NCBI GenBank assembly: GCA_029721515.1
Contig: CM056556.1
Location: 7,688,501-7,752,500 of the forward strand
Direction: 5' to 3'
DNA: 64,000 bases
Source of the DNA: Synanceia verrucosa
Taxonomy: Eukaryota > Chordata > Actinopteri > Perciformes > Synanceiidae
The notes beneath the pieces are model-generated. The model was given only the letters and a program-made list of their open reading frames with translations, was not told where the DNA came from and did not search any database. Position 1 is the stretch's first letter; each line of letters begins with the position of its first letter. Positions 39,701 through 49,717 of the stretch are shown piece by piece. The position numbers and the translations under genes are program-made.

Positions 39701-42700
39701 GTCAAAGCAACATCAAACAAACAGTGCCTGAAAGCCAAAGAACCCCTGGTCTTTGAGAGCAAAAACAAGAAACCAGCAGAGGATGACAGATCTTTCACAC
39801 AGGGAAAGTATTTTTATGACTCTGATGTGGAGAATCCTCAGACAGATAAACAGCACACAGAAAGCAAACTTGAGAAAATATCTCTGAATTTGGAGCGAGA
39901 GGAGAAAATTAACATAAAAAAAGAAGTCTCTCATAAAAATTCAAGAATTGCCTCAAGGGAGAAGACAAGGGAACAAGACAACAAAGTGAAAGAGGCAAGA
40001 AAGCTGTGCAAGAGTGAGGATGAAAACACAAGTACACAAAGGATCCTCTTATCCAGCAAGTTCTCTGAGCGTTGTGGAGTTAAAAGCTTTCAGGACAGCG
40101 CTGCACTTCGAGGGTCAACACCCTCACATGCCTCCACATCTCCAACCTCAAGATCTGGAGTCAAAGAGAGCAAGAGGAAAAGCACTGGAGGGGGAACCTG
40201 GAGCAAAGAACTTATTCACAAAATAGTTCAACAGAAAAATAAGCTACACAAGCTCCATGTTAAAGGTACTAAAAACCTCCAGTTTTCCTTAGTGATGGAG
40301 AGACTGACTCCCACTGTACAGAACCCTGCATTTGGAGAATATGACTATGTCTCGGACTCTGATGACGATTGTGAGCCTGTAAAGATTGCAAGCCAAGGCC
40401 GGTTGAATCAGAGCAGTCGCTGTAAATACACATACACCAAAGAGTGCAAATGGCGAGCAAGGAGTGAGAGGGACCAGGCGGCATGGCGACATGAGTCGAA
40501 AGAGTGTTTTGAGGTGAAAAAAAGCGAGGAGGTTTCCCTATTGCCTGAGAAACATGGCTCTCACCAGAGACTCAGGAGGAGGGGAAGCAGGTCATCCACT
40601 AGCAGTGAACTCAGCACATCTGTGAGTGTTTCAAGCGATAGTATCAGCAGCCCCAAAAGCACTGACCGACCTGACTCTGACTGTGAGAAGAAGACAGACG
40701 TGAAAAAGAAAGAGTCTCCAGAGCCAAAAACCTATGAAAGGTCCTCCCCACAGAAGTTAGGTAAAGAGTCCAACACGCTAGCACTGACTTTCACTAAATC
40801 AGTCAAGTACAATACTGACAAAGCCATTCTGTCTGATAACAAAGAAAGTACAGAGGATTCAAAGAAGCATCACTCAGATCAAGAAGTTGCTGAGTCAGTG
40901 TCGTCCTCACAAAACGCAAAAGACACAATCAAAAATTATGAAAAAAGCAGAAGCTCTCAAAATCAAAAGTCAAGAGAGTGGTTGACGTCTCCCAGAAAAG
41001 AAACTGGAACAACAGTCAGTTCAGAAAGAAACAGCCTAAAAAGAGCTGACAATCTGTGCCCCACAGAAGAGCCAACACAGTGTGGCAGCACAGACAGCAA
41101 GCCGCTACTTGAGTCACACTCCTCCACCAGCAACAAAGAAACTGATTTCAAAATTGACAGAAACACAAAGGGCAAACGAGGAGAGTTGCCCCAAGCAGCA
41201 GAACCAGAGCTATCAGACAATACCACATTTGACAAACAGAGTGACAGTGTCTGCATGGTGAAAGAGGCCATTACTTTAGTCAGTGACCTAGACGCAGACA
41301 AGCCTGCATCTCTTTGCACCTCTATGATGGATGAGGTGTGTCTATCACCAGCTGAAAGCCAAGGCCCGTTGATACAAAAAGATTCACTTCACCTCATGCC
41401 CTATCCCCTGGACCAGGAACAGGGGCTCTTAAAATCCCCACTTTCATTTGACACCTCATCAATGTTTGGGGACCTCACAGGATTCGACAGTGGCCTCTAC
41501 TCAGATATGCCAATTCAGAAAGATGGTTTCCATTCAATAGAGAGCACTGTTGATAAAAAGGAAGAGTTTGTGTCATCCTTCTCTCCCTTTCTGGAACAAA
41601 GAGACTGGAACCTTATAGTTAGCCCTGTACTACCAGATGAGATATCTCAGTATAAAGACAGCTCTGAGAAATCAAATGAAAAGAAAACAGATTACAATCA
41701 TCTGCCTTTGTCTCTGCCAGAAAAAATAATCAACTACAGTTCAAATCTCAACAGCTGCGCATCAGAGGATGAGCTAGAGATAAAAAGAATAGTGAATGAG
41801 CTTGAAAATCAGCTTCAGACAACTAAGCTGGAAAACCCACCATTACTAGTTCAGGATGTCCCCAAGCAGCTGAAAATGAGCAAATTTTCACCTTTACGTC
41901 TGGCTGATGAGTCAGAGAGTGGAAGCACTGGTCTGGATGTGAGGTGCCCTGGGCAAACCATAGAAGTACCAGTGGCCAGTTTGCCCTCAGAGCCTTTCAC
42001 TGAACCATGGTCCAGTCCATTCCAGTTTGAGCTAATGGGTGGACACCACAGTCCCCACACTCCAATTCACAGTGAATCAGGGACACTTGAACATTTCACT
42101 GACAAAGAGGGTGATGTGACAAGTTTTATCACCACAGCATCACATATTGAAAACTCACAGCTGCACCGTGACCAGAAATCATTGAAGAGAAATGCTAAAA
42201 AAGAATCTCCAGCTGAAACAAAGGAAGATATTTTAGAACAGAAGAGATACACAGAAAACCTCATGAAAAGCCTAGAGGTGATTTCAGACTCTATATTCAA
42301 AAAAGAACCCATTATATCAGAACACAAGGAGCTGAATGTCACCACTCTCACAAGTCAACAACATCGCGAAATTGAATGTCAGGCAACTGATGCAGTTGAG
42401 AGAGAAGATCACAGCAAAAAGGAAGCAATTACTGGGAAGGAGAATATATTATCACCTTCAAATATCATTGAGCGGAAGGACGATATTGAATTCATTCTGA
42501 ATGAGTCACAGTCATCTCTCTCTAACAGCACTGACCCCACAGTCGATGAAAACCAGCCAATTTCATCACAGCCAAGTGAGACCACAGAAAACAATGATAG
42601 TGAGTCTGACACTAAAGTGACATCAGAGGAGGATATCACAGAGAATAGTAATATGATCAAGTCTGCTAGCTGCTCAAGTGTGGTGACACATGACCCACAT

Positions 42701-45700
42701 GTGGTTGAGGAGTGTGGCGGGAGCAGTAATGCAGCAGAAGTTGTGAATCAGTTATTTAAAAGCAGTGGTGACGGACCAGAACATTCAACCGCAGACGGCT
42801 ATGAGGAAGCAGAGGCAGCGAAGGAAATCACTGGTCCATCTGTTAACGGCCCCTTATCACCAGCTTCATTTGACACCGGTCTAGACATTCAGGGCGCGAT
42901 TAAAACAGTCAGAGTTGAAGAACAATACACAGATAACCACGATAATGCTGGAGACATTAGTTCATCACATGCCGATGAATTTAAATTGGAGTACTTGGAC
43001 AATGTAAGCAACGAAATAACTGTTGAAACAGCAAAACAGGATCATCTGAGTGGATTGTCTCCTTCTAAAAGCTGCAGCCCTGCAAAGACAAACAGTGCAA
43101 CAGCTGATCTGTCAGTGGAGATAGTCACCACAGACAAGCCCTGCAGTCCAATACTGGTGGAAACCGATACAGATGCCCAGTCCGTAGAGGGGGAAAGCAA
43201 TCTGTTGATTCCTTCACAGTCTGATGGCATCATTGAGAGTGAGTCCTGTAAAGTTACTCCATGTAATGATTCATTAAATGCTGAAACAAGACTCACCTTT
43301 CAGAAACAAGAAGACATTTTAAATGTTCAGGACATCAAAGAACACCTTCCCATTGATTTCATGGCAAATCACCAAAATCACTCGCCGTGCAGAGAAGAGG
43401 TGGAAGAAAGTCTTTTTCTACACACTACCCTACCAACCAGTCCTCTTTTAACAACCTCTCATCAGAAACCCATGACAAAATGGGACATAGAGGAGGATTC
43501 ATGTCAGTCACAAAGCAAATGTAGTGATATGTCTGTTACCAGAGCTAACCAGAGCTCAATTAAAAGCATGCAATCCCCCATAAACGAAAAAGAAACCAAC
43601 AGTGTCAAAGAGGCTTTAACCAGTAACGAACAACTGAACACAACAGCTGAGATGGAGTATTCTTTGGCAAGCCTGCCTATCCTGGACTTTGGGGTCATAG
43701 AGTGTAAAATCTCCAGCTCTGAAACCACCATTCCCTCTCCTCTACCAGGGACCTGCTCAGCACAACCAGCAGGAGGGTCAGACGGTCTTGAAAAGAGGGA
43801 TCCGATATATGATTTTAAGCTCAGCCCTCTCAACTACAACAGCATCTCAGACGAACCTCCACAACTGAATCAATATGACTATATTCCAATTTCACCTGCC
43901 AGTAAACCTGAGGAGAATCCAAACATGAGCCCCAGAGATGACAGTGAAGCATGCGACCTGAGCGTTAACCCTGCACTGATTTTTAACCAAACTGAAACAG
44001 ACACAGCGGCATCACTGAACCCAGACCCAGCAGCTAAACTGAATTTATCAGATGAACCCCTGGTCCTCCAGCAGAGTATGAAATTCACGTGTTTTACATT
44101 GAGTCTCCCACCTGGAGTCAAAAGCAACGATTCCTCAGCTGGTAATGGAAAGACAGATTTGGAGATTTGCCATGATCCAGTTAGACCTGTTGAGCATTTG
44201 CATATTCACAGTGACCTGCTGAGAAAGGATGAATCAGAGAATTTAGATTCTCACGCGGCCTCTACTAAAGACATTTCAGATGGTCCACCCACTCCTAAAC
44301 CACTTGTCATCTGTGAAAATGAACAAATTCCTCTTCCACCACACCCATCAGAGAAGCAACCAGCAATAGAGCCTGGCCAGTGTTCAATGACACACCAAAT
44401 ACACAAAGAAATAACACAAAAGAAGACACAGAACAATGCTCAACAGGGGAAGGAGCTCTGTGAAATCTGCCTCATGTGTTTCAGGACCGTGCCTGGGTTA
44501 AAGAGACATAAGGCCATGAAACATTTGGTCAGGAGTGAAAAACACATTGGCCCACAGAACGCAACATCAAGCCATCAAGGACCTGCGCTTATTTATGAAG
44601 CATCACAAACTACAGAGAACAAACATAAAGATGATTCACAGACCTGCTACCCAGCAAAAATAGATGGGCTGTCAGAGAAAAGTCTCATATCTAAAGCAGC
44701 AGAGACTGAGTCAGTCCTGGACGAAGTGGCAGCTGAGACAAATGCAGTGGGTAAAATATCCAATCAAACCCCTCTACTGCCAACAAAAGCAAAGAAGAAC
44801 AACAGAGCTCGAAAGAACAAAAACAGTGAGGTAAACACAAAGCCTGACCCTTTCTCTGATGAGCTTCTGAATATACTAAAAACAGACATATTGCAAGCCA
44901 TAACTCCTGAATTCAAAAGCAGTGGACTAGAGCTACGCAAATCTCCAGTGGACCAGGTGAAAATCAGTGTTACTGGAACAGAGAAATCCTTTCAACCACT
45001 TATTTCAAACTCTGACTCTGACAACACACCGTCATCTCCACCAAAAGAGACAGATCAACTTAATGAAACGGTGACGCTCAATCAAATCACTGATACAGAA
45101 GAAATTAAATGCACAAGCATGACAGAGCTGGCAAATGGGGAAGTTTGCACAGATAGTAATGTTGAAAGTGCTATATCAGTAGAAAAGGATATTATCAGAG
45201 AATATGATGAGCCCAGAAAGAATCTGTGTGCTGTGGAAGAAATGTGTGAACAGCAAGGATCAGAAGAGAGCCTTGCCCAAGAGATTCTTAGTAAAGTGGC
45301 AGCTGTCGAGATAAAATGTGACAAAAACAGTGGCCCCACAGATGAGGCACTTCCTCTCAACTGTCTGAATTATTCTTCCCTCAGTCCTCCTGGTATAAGT
45401 CCTGAACTGAAGGCCCTGCTTGACGATGACACCACGTTCTCACAGCTGTTCCCCAGAGATGAGGAAGCAAAAAGGAAAAAGTGCCCGAGGGTCTACAGCA
45501 AAAGAAACAAAAGACAGAAGTTATCACCAGATTCAAATGTGACTCCGGACTACCATCCTTCAGAGACCTTCCTTCAAAGTAAAGAGCAGTACATGAACAA
45601 CCAAGCAGAGCAGACATTCACTGACAATCAAGCTAAAACGTGTGAATATGAGACGATATCTACTGATGATGCCATCATGTTGAATATGTGCCACAACAGC

Positions 45701-48610
45701 ACATTAAAGGCTGATGTCAAGGAGTTGTCAGGTGTCAAACAAAGTGATCAGCAGGATTTTTTGAAGAATGTTAAAGAGGTCGACAAAAGCCCCTCGATTC
45801 CACTGGAGAGCACTGTTGATAAATCCTCTATTGAATGGAGTGGTTCCTGTGATTTCAGTGGCTTTGATGCAGGCTCACTGGTGACCTCTGACCCCAACAA
45901 CTGTAAAGCAGAAGAGCCCACTGCACCTCTGCCCCTACCCTCCATCCCCTTCACTGTAGAGCCATGTGCCACAAAGAGTGCTCAATCTTTCCACAGCATT
46001 GACATCCAAAACATCAACACCACCTTTCAACTTCCTGAGATTCAGTTCTTTGACTCTAAAAAAGATATCTCAGTGGCTCCTCCTATTGCAGCCGTTGACG
46101 TGGAGAACAGAGACGATGAAACGTCCAAGAAAGCGACAGAGCGGCGAGGCAGGAAACGGCAAGATGGTGGAATAAAGGTCAAAGACAAGCAGTACAAGTG
46201 CAAAGTGTGCTTCACCTGGTTTCTCACCCTCGGCGAGCTGAACTTTCACAAACTCTCCCACAACCCATCTCCACCTCCAACCTGCTACATGTGTGTCCAA
46301 CGTAAATTCAGCTCCAGGGAGCAACTGAGAGACCATCTGAGGGAGAAACATGCCAAGAACAAGACGGGTATCTGGACCTGTGGAATGTGTTTGAAGGAGA
46401 TATCAGATGTGTGGATGTACAATGAACATTTACGTGAGCATGCTACTCAGTTTGCCCGGAGGGGTCAGACTCAGGGCTCCATGTTGGGCTGCTTCATGCA
46501 GGAGACAGCCGTGAAAAACTTTATCACCTCAATCATGCAGCACCGCCCCAGCAAAGCTAACAGAGAATCCAGCAAAGCCACTAAAGAACAGGAAAAATCT
46601 GTTGCAGTAGACAACGCTGTGGGAGAGGGGAAATCTTCCGAGGGAGCTGAGCCAAAGGTTCTCAAAAATAAGAGCAGCAGTGGAGCAGGTGGGAAGCAGA
46701 GCACATTAACCCCACTTGAAGTCCTCTACAAAACAGAGACACCTAAAAGTGTGGAGATGCATCCCAACTGCAAAGACCCCTCAAGAGACTGCCACCACTG
46801 TGGGAAACAGTTCCCCAAACCATTCAAACTGCAGAGACATTTAGTGGTTCACAATTTGGAAAAGATCTTCCTGTGTCACAAATGCCCCGTCTTTTATCAG
46901 GAAGCCCAGGAGCTGAAAGGCCATCTGAAGAGAGCACACGAGGAAGTTGACGAGCTGGATTCAAAACACACCACCCTCTACACCTGTGAGCTCTGTGCTG
47001 ATGTCATGCATGTGATTAAAAAATCCTTCATCTGCAGCACCTGCAACTATACCTTCTCTAAGAAGGAGCAGTTTGATCGTCACATGGAAAAGCACCTGTC
47101 AGGTGGGAACAAAATTTTCAAATTCCGAGGCGTTTTCAGACCTGTCAAAGCATCTGCGTCCAAAGAAGATGAATGTGATTCACCTGCGAGTAAGAAAAGG
47201 AGACTTCTCTCTGACAGTCTGCAAGAAAATAGCTCTGACAGCGGCATCGCCAGTGTGAGCTCACTGCACTTGAATCAAAGCTCAGAGTCTTCAAAACCCT
47301 CAGTGTCCACAGCAGATGATGCCACACAGACTGTAGTCAATGAATACCACAGTGACACAAACAACACAAATGTGAAGACTGAGGACATTGCTGAGGACTA
47401 CTCTGAACTACTTGTTGAGCTGGAGAAATGTATTCACATGGGCTCTTCAGAGTCTGCTTCACCCACAAGAGAGGAAATAGACCCAGCCACTTCACCTCTT
47501 TCTGAAAAAGAGGGTAATGGAAAATCAATTACTGAACCATGTGACGTGAAAGAGGAGGATGAGTCAGTCTGCATCAGAGCAGAGACAACATCATGGTCAA
47601 CGTGTGAAGACAGTAGTTGTGTGGACCCGCAGATTGTTAAAGCTGAGGAAGGTGAAGGTGAGGCAGTGGAGACTGAAAAAACAGATTCACCTCCACCTAG
47701 TGAGGAGGACTCTTTGACCAACTCAAGAGAAAATCAAACAATTTCACAGAGTGCAGAGTCAAATCATGAATTAGCTACTGATGTGATGAACCAACAGAGG
47801 GATGATGAGCAGTGGCAACACACAGTGAAAGCTTCCAATAATGACAACAAACAGCCAACTTTATCTCCAGGTGGTGAGCAGGAAGGTAGCAGTAACATTA
47901 AAGACAATGTTTCTCCAGCCAAAACACCTGAAAACACTAAAAATGGCACTACAACAACTAGCAGCATGAAGCCCACAGAGTCCACTCCAGTCCTCCACTC
48001 CAAGGTTTCTCTGAACATCTCAACCTCAAACGAGGACAAAGACTCTGCTCGACCACAGAAGAAGAGAAAAGACATGAAACCCCCCCACAGCCTGCAAAGG
48101 GTTTCCTCTCCAGCCACGCAGGAGAACTTTGGTGTTGACTCTCGGGCCAAAAAGAAGTTTCGCCCCAGCAAATGCACAAATCCCTCCCTGCAGAGGAAGT
48201 CGGACGGACCCAACGACTACCCCGTGCTGTCCTCAGTGCGGGACGGCGTCGTTAGCAACAAGATTGTTTCCAAGTGCAAGACTTCAAACTTGGGTCTACA
48301 GTCAAAAAGAAACTTGCTTGATAGCTGCACTCAAAAGAAAGCTGACATTGTGACTCCTCTAAATGGGGATTTTAAAGCCAAAAAGGGACCTCTGGGGCGA
48401 CCTTTGCATCCCCCTATTTCTAAAGTGTCTTCAGTTCCCATGAACAATTCTTTGAATAAATCTAGGCAAAAGATGGGGGTTAGGTCAATGGAGAGCCATT
48501 CCTACAGGACAGCCGAGTCCCAGAACAACCTCTTAAGCCAGCTGTTTGGCCAAAAACTCACTAGCTTTAAGATTCCTTTAAGGAAGGACACATCAGAATC
48601 TATTAACTGA
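36788..48610 (+). CDS. znf469: Zinc finger protein 469 (Znf469), single giant coding exon
   Basis: Nuclear C2H2 zinc-finger protein. In humans ZNF469 is linked to brittle cornea syndrome 1 and corneal thickness, and is thought to regulate collagen and extracellular-matrix genes together with the PRDM5 pathway. The frame is 3,940 residues, close to the human protein (about 3,900-3,950). Start: ATG 36788 in a good context (ACCATGGCA), first in-frame ATG after the stop at 36650. The TTG nine bases upstream is not used. Layout: conserved basic N-terminal blocks (about 81-210); CCHC finger C820/C823/H836/C840; conserved block around W1138 (KELIHKIVQQKNKLHKLHVK); C2H2 finger C2558/C2561/H2574/H2579; bipartite basic NLS-like 2895-2911; fingers at 3138-3158, 3166-3188 and 3198-3218; a second cluster at 3335-3355, 3363-3384 and 3416-3436; a conserved tail ending LFGQKLTSFKIPLRK (to 3933). 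The rest is low-complexity Ser/Thr/Glu/Lys sequence. Possible SUMO sites (K1044, K1838, K3530, K3588, K3618) and DSGxxS motifs (1567, 3484) are present. The frame is intact. Identity comes from architecture and recalled motifs, not from alignment. Confidence 0.88.
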   Translation: MAGETQRMHAVKELAAESKLQDEGTALEKQSDKTSKEFSEHFSSTGTEARASSRGAKVEKIEKGSSQQREAVIRPQQTGKIDFRSLQNRSKFATDRTWSSAKGSPQSPSGKGRSREKTKRSGKTERANPQQLYRLSITNPRSNPTIGIAYPQQKVAPPKKLETSRGPVSYRFHVPSIPEREAELQQEELNYSRCFQEASSNLTSPNYTSQALGSSSGTSSHTHPPLSQQQQPASMENNSAQLILTDFQLSGSNVWQSPERTFNGANYGVSSQKPTALTEANKAFAPSAFQYGYHFLEETTSDSFPCEQNTQSQDFTDSSLGSVHVTQNSFSFTSGEGQNIAQSNTQFSNEQQPEDRSFSQPLQSQFNQGVTSSIQCPKNLCEDSASSDSSGSSSQQSEQGKSALPESTDTVAQTDSRDAAITSGNKRNCHPKDTAANQRTLIQGSVHHSRNISQGPGSQMHFPSKTFNNPPISNSHTGSMAFDKNINNKVVNRLPHSWEGPNKTYSPADQNTIQYSDMNDKFQFQNQPSLDQRSNSSKNSRMTWQQIRPNSAMSNQNSVELSRQISNQKLAYMVSPSDWQDDSKSHKPSSLKNLSSFQNSRTSDGFSNQRQETVKHSSNTVSTFKVEMSHAQVCESKTKAAYFGLNQSLPAAPRNYSYPPLQVPPMGLMMVSPYESPLPSPVHNPASSSTCSSLSPASTSPVNISSEDSQMSKSAPPHPFFHQSQGKTQLPSDHLSSHPHQFHSDVPRNLPYVPDRAKDDIMSYLQNNSRPKTAMDGNKGYMDSFGVEHHQPPPPYSAHQLLASSLAAANLDQLDVLLTCKQCDQNFNNLASFLGHKQYCAPHTFAQNELKDISKMEDSQKLHAEPAKALSSVSNVSMSRCPSDLHLSLLGLNKNGELISDCETKGDNKDDPMKVNLFSGPGNLPVALPELEMEDAKLDSLITEALNGYQSDNAEIDSSFIDAFADDDLTTVKATSNKQCLKAKEPLVFESKNKKPAEDDRSFTQGKYFYDSDVENPQTDKQHTESKLEKISLNLEREEKINIKKEVSHKNSRIASREKTREQDNKVKEARKLCKSEDENTSTQRILLSSKFSERCGVKSFQDSAALRGSTPSHASTSPTSRSGVKESKRKSTGGGTWSKELIHKIVQQKNKLHKLHVKGTKNLQFSLVMERLTPTVQNPAFGEYDYVSDSDDDCEPVKIASQGRLNQSSRCKYTYTKECKWRARSERDQAAWRHESKECFEVKKSEEVSLLPEKHGSHQRLRRRGSRSSTSSELSTSVSVSSDSISSPKSTDRPDSDCEKKTDVKKKESPEPKTYERSSPQKLGKESNTLALTFTKSVKYNTDKAILSDNKESTEDSKKHHSDQEVAESVSSSQNAKDTIKNYEKSRSSQNQKSREWLTSPRKETGTTVSSERNSLKRADNLCPTEEPTQCGSTDSKPLLESHSSTSNKETDFKIDRNTKGKRGELPQAAEPELSDNTTFDKQSDSVCMVKEAITLVSDLDADKPASLCTSMMDEVCLSPAESQGPLIQKDSLHLMPYPLDQEQGLLKSPLSFDTSSMFGDLTGFDSGLYSDMPIQKDGFHSIESTVDKKEEFVSSFSPFLEQRDWNLIVSPVLPDEISQYKDSSEKSNEKKTDYNHLPLSLPEKIINYSSNLNSCASEDELEIKRIVNELENQLQTTKLENPPLLVQDVPKQLKMSKFSPLRLADESESGSTGLDVRCPGQTIEVPVASLPSEPFTEPWSSPFQFELMGGHHSPHTPIHSESGTLEHFTDKEGDVTSFITTASHIENSQLHRDQKSLKRNAKKESPAETKEDILEQKRYTENLMKSLEVISDSIFKKEPIISEHKELNVTTLTSQQHREIECQATDAVEREDHSKKEAITGKENILSPSNIIERKDDIEFILNESQSSLSNSTDPTVDENQPISSQPSETTENNDSESDTKVTSEEDITENSNMIKSASCSSVVTHDPHVVEECGGSSNAAEVVNQLFKSSGDGPEHSTADGYEEAEAAKEITGPSVNGPLSPASFDTGLDIQGAIKTVRVEEQYTDNHDNAGDISSSHADEFKLEYLDNVSNEITVETAKQDHLSGLSPSKSCSPAKTNSATADLSVEIVTTDKPCSPILVETDTDAQSVEGESNLLIPSQSDGIIESESCKVTPCNDSLNAETRLTFQKQEDILNVQDIKEHLPIDFMANHQNHSPCREEVEESLFLHTTLPTSPLLTTSHQKPMTKWDIEEDSCQSQSKCSDMSVTRANQSSIKSMQSPINEKETNSVKEALTSNEQLNTTAEMEYSLASLPILDFGVIECKISSSETTIPSPLPGTCSAQPAGGSDGLEKRDPIYDFKLSPLNYNSISDEPPQLNQYDYIPISPASKPEENPNMSPRDDSEACDLSVNPALIFNQTETDTAASLNPDPAAKLNLSDEPLVLQQSMKFTCFTLSLPPGVKSNDSSAGNGKTDLEICHDPVRPVEHLHIHSDLLRKDESENLDSHAASTKDISDGPPTPKPLVICENEQIPLPPHPSEKQPAIEPGQCSMTHQIHKEITQKKTQNNAQQGKELCEICLMCFRTVPGLKRHKAMKHLVRSEKHIGPQNATSSHQGPALIYEASQTTENKHKDDSQTCYPAKIDGLSEKSLISKAAETESVLDEVAAETNAVGKISNQTPLLPTKAKKNNRARKNKNSEVNTKPDPFSDELLNILKTDILQAITPEFKSSGLELRKSPVDQVKISVTGTEKSFQPLISNSDSDNTPSSPPKETDQLNETVTLNQITDTEEIKCTSMTELANGEVCTDSNVESAISVEKDIIREYDEPRKNLCAVEEMCEQQGSEESLAQEILSKVAAVEIKCDKNSGPTDEALPLNCLNYSSLSPPGISPELKALLDDDTTFSQLFPRDEEAKRKKCPRVYSKRNKRQKLSPDSNVTPDYHPSETFLQSKEQYMNNQAEQTFTDNQAKTCEYETISTDDAIMLNMCHNSTLKADVKELSGVKQSDQQDFLKNVKEVDKSPSIPLESTVDKSSIEWSGSCDFSGFDAGSLVTSDPNNCKAEEPTAPLPLPSIPFTVEPCATKSAQSFHSIDIQNINTTFQLPEIQFFDSKKDISVAPPIAAVDVENRDDETSKKATERRGRKRQDGGIKVKDKQYKCKVCFTWFLTLGELNFHKLSHNPSPPPTCYMCVQRKFSSREQLRDHLREKHAKNKTGIWTCGMCLKEISDVWMYNEHLREHATQFARRGQTQGSMLGCFMQETAVKNFITSIMQHRPSKANRESSKATKEQEKSVAVDNAVGEGKSSEGAEPKVLKNKSSSGAGGKQSTLTPLEVLYKTETPKSVEMHPNCKDPSRDCHHCGKQFPKPFKLQRHLVVHNLEKIFLCHKCPVFYQEAQELKGHLKRAHEEVDELDSKHTTLYTCELCADVMHVIKKSFICSTCNYTFSKKEQFDRHMEKHLSGGNKIFKFRGVFRPVKASASKEDECDSPASKKRRLLSDSLQENSSDSGIASVSSLHLNQSSESSKPSVSTADDATQTVVNEYHSDTNNTNVKTEDIAEDYSELLVELEKCIHMGSSESASPTREEIDPATSPLSEKEGNGKSITEPCDVKEEDESVCIRAETTSWSTCEDSSCVDPQIVKAEEGEGEAVETEKTDSPPPSEEDSLTNSRENQTISQSAESNHELATDVMNQQRDDEQWQHTVKASNNDNKQPTLSPGGEQEGSSNIKDNVSPAKTPENTKNGTTTTSSMKPTESTPVLHSKVSLNISTSNEDKDSARPQKKRKDMKPPHSLQRVSSPATQENFGVDSRAKKKFRPSKCTNPSLQRKSDGPNDYPVLSSVRDGVVSNKIVSKCKTSNLGLQSKRNLLDSCTQKKADIVTPLNGDFKAKKGPLGRPLHPPISKVSSVPMNNSLNKSRQKMGVRSMESHSYRTAESQNNLLSQLFGQKLTSFKIPLRKDTSESIN

Positions 48611-49284
48611 GTGGGGCGTGAGGGATCTGTGAACAAGAGACTGTAAATTTCACAGTTACAAATGTTTAAGACAATTCATTATGTTGAATGAGATTGCACA
48701 GCTCTTTTCTGTGAAATGCTATCTTTAAATACTTACGTAGTCACTTTATGTCTTCTTTGTACATGTGTTTTTATTACACAAATGTGAGGACGAACGGCAG
48801 ATATGAATTTTGGGTCAAAAATGAATATGCTATTTGGGAAAATCATTGAACTTTTTTTTCTGCTTTTTCCTTTGTTGGTTATTATCTGTTTCAGAGATTA
48901 TATTTCATTTACCTAAAGGAAAGAAAAAAAGAATACTTGAAAATACAGTAAAATATTTTCTTTAAGAAATGCATGTTCATTTTGCATTCGATCTTATCAG
49001 TTTTAAGTCTGTCTGCAAAAGGACCAAATGAGATCGGAACTGACTTGGACTGTTGTCTGTGCACCTTTCATACATGCTTCCAACATATGCATTTTGTATT
49101 ATTTTTTTTTAAAACTTTACTGTACTGCATCAACATTCATCATATTAGCCTTTTGTATAAACATTACCTGGTGCTACATTGTGTTTTATTGTAATGTGAA
49201 TGGCAATGTCCTCGGAAGGGAACATGAGATCTGTAGCAGTTACAGTACATTCATCCGTCTGTTTTTACTGGTTCTCTGTAGTTT

Positions 49285-49290
49285 ATTAAA
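49285..49290 (+). terminator. Candidate proximal poly(A) signal (ATTAAA)
   Basis: ATTAAA lies about 675 bp after the stop and is followed by a TGTGTAAAG stretch. The downstream element is weaker than at 49712. Confidence 0.3.
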
Positions 49291-49711
49291 GATACTGTGT
49301 AAAGCATCCAAGTACTTCAAATGTAGGCTGACAGAACACAAAATTAGGAAAGCTTCCATTGTATAAACTCAGGTGCATACAAGGACATCACAGTCCCAAG
49401 ACCTGTATTCGGAGTTCTTCCCATGCACTGATAATACCACACACAAATCACAAACTCAATCATCTGTGTCTGTAACTCCAACTGTTTAATTATGAATAAT
49501 ATTTACTACTACAACAAAGGTGCTTTATCTTGTTTATACTGTATGTATCTTATATTGTACAATATTGTAGGTAGATTGTTGTAATGCTTCATGTCAAAGT
49601 TTTATTTTAATAATGTGCAAAAGAATCAGAGAGAAAGAGACAGGAAAGGGATATGCAGTGCCTCTTGCAAGATGTAAAGTGGTTCACTAAGTGCCTCCTT
49701 TATAGTTGGTT

Positions 49712-49717
49712 ATTAAA
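49712..49717 (+). terminator. Candidate distal poly(A) signal (ATTAAA)
   Basis: ATTAAA is followed by a T/GT-rich downstream segment at about 49725-49765, the better of the two ATTAAA candidates. Confidence 0.35.
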
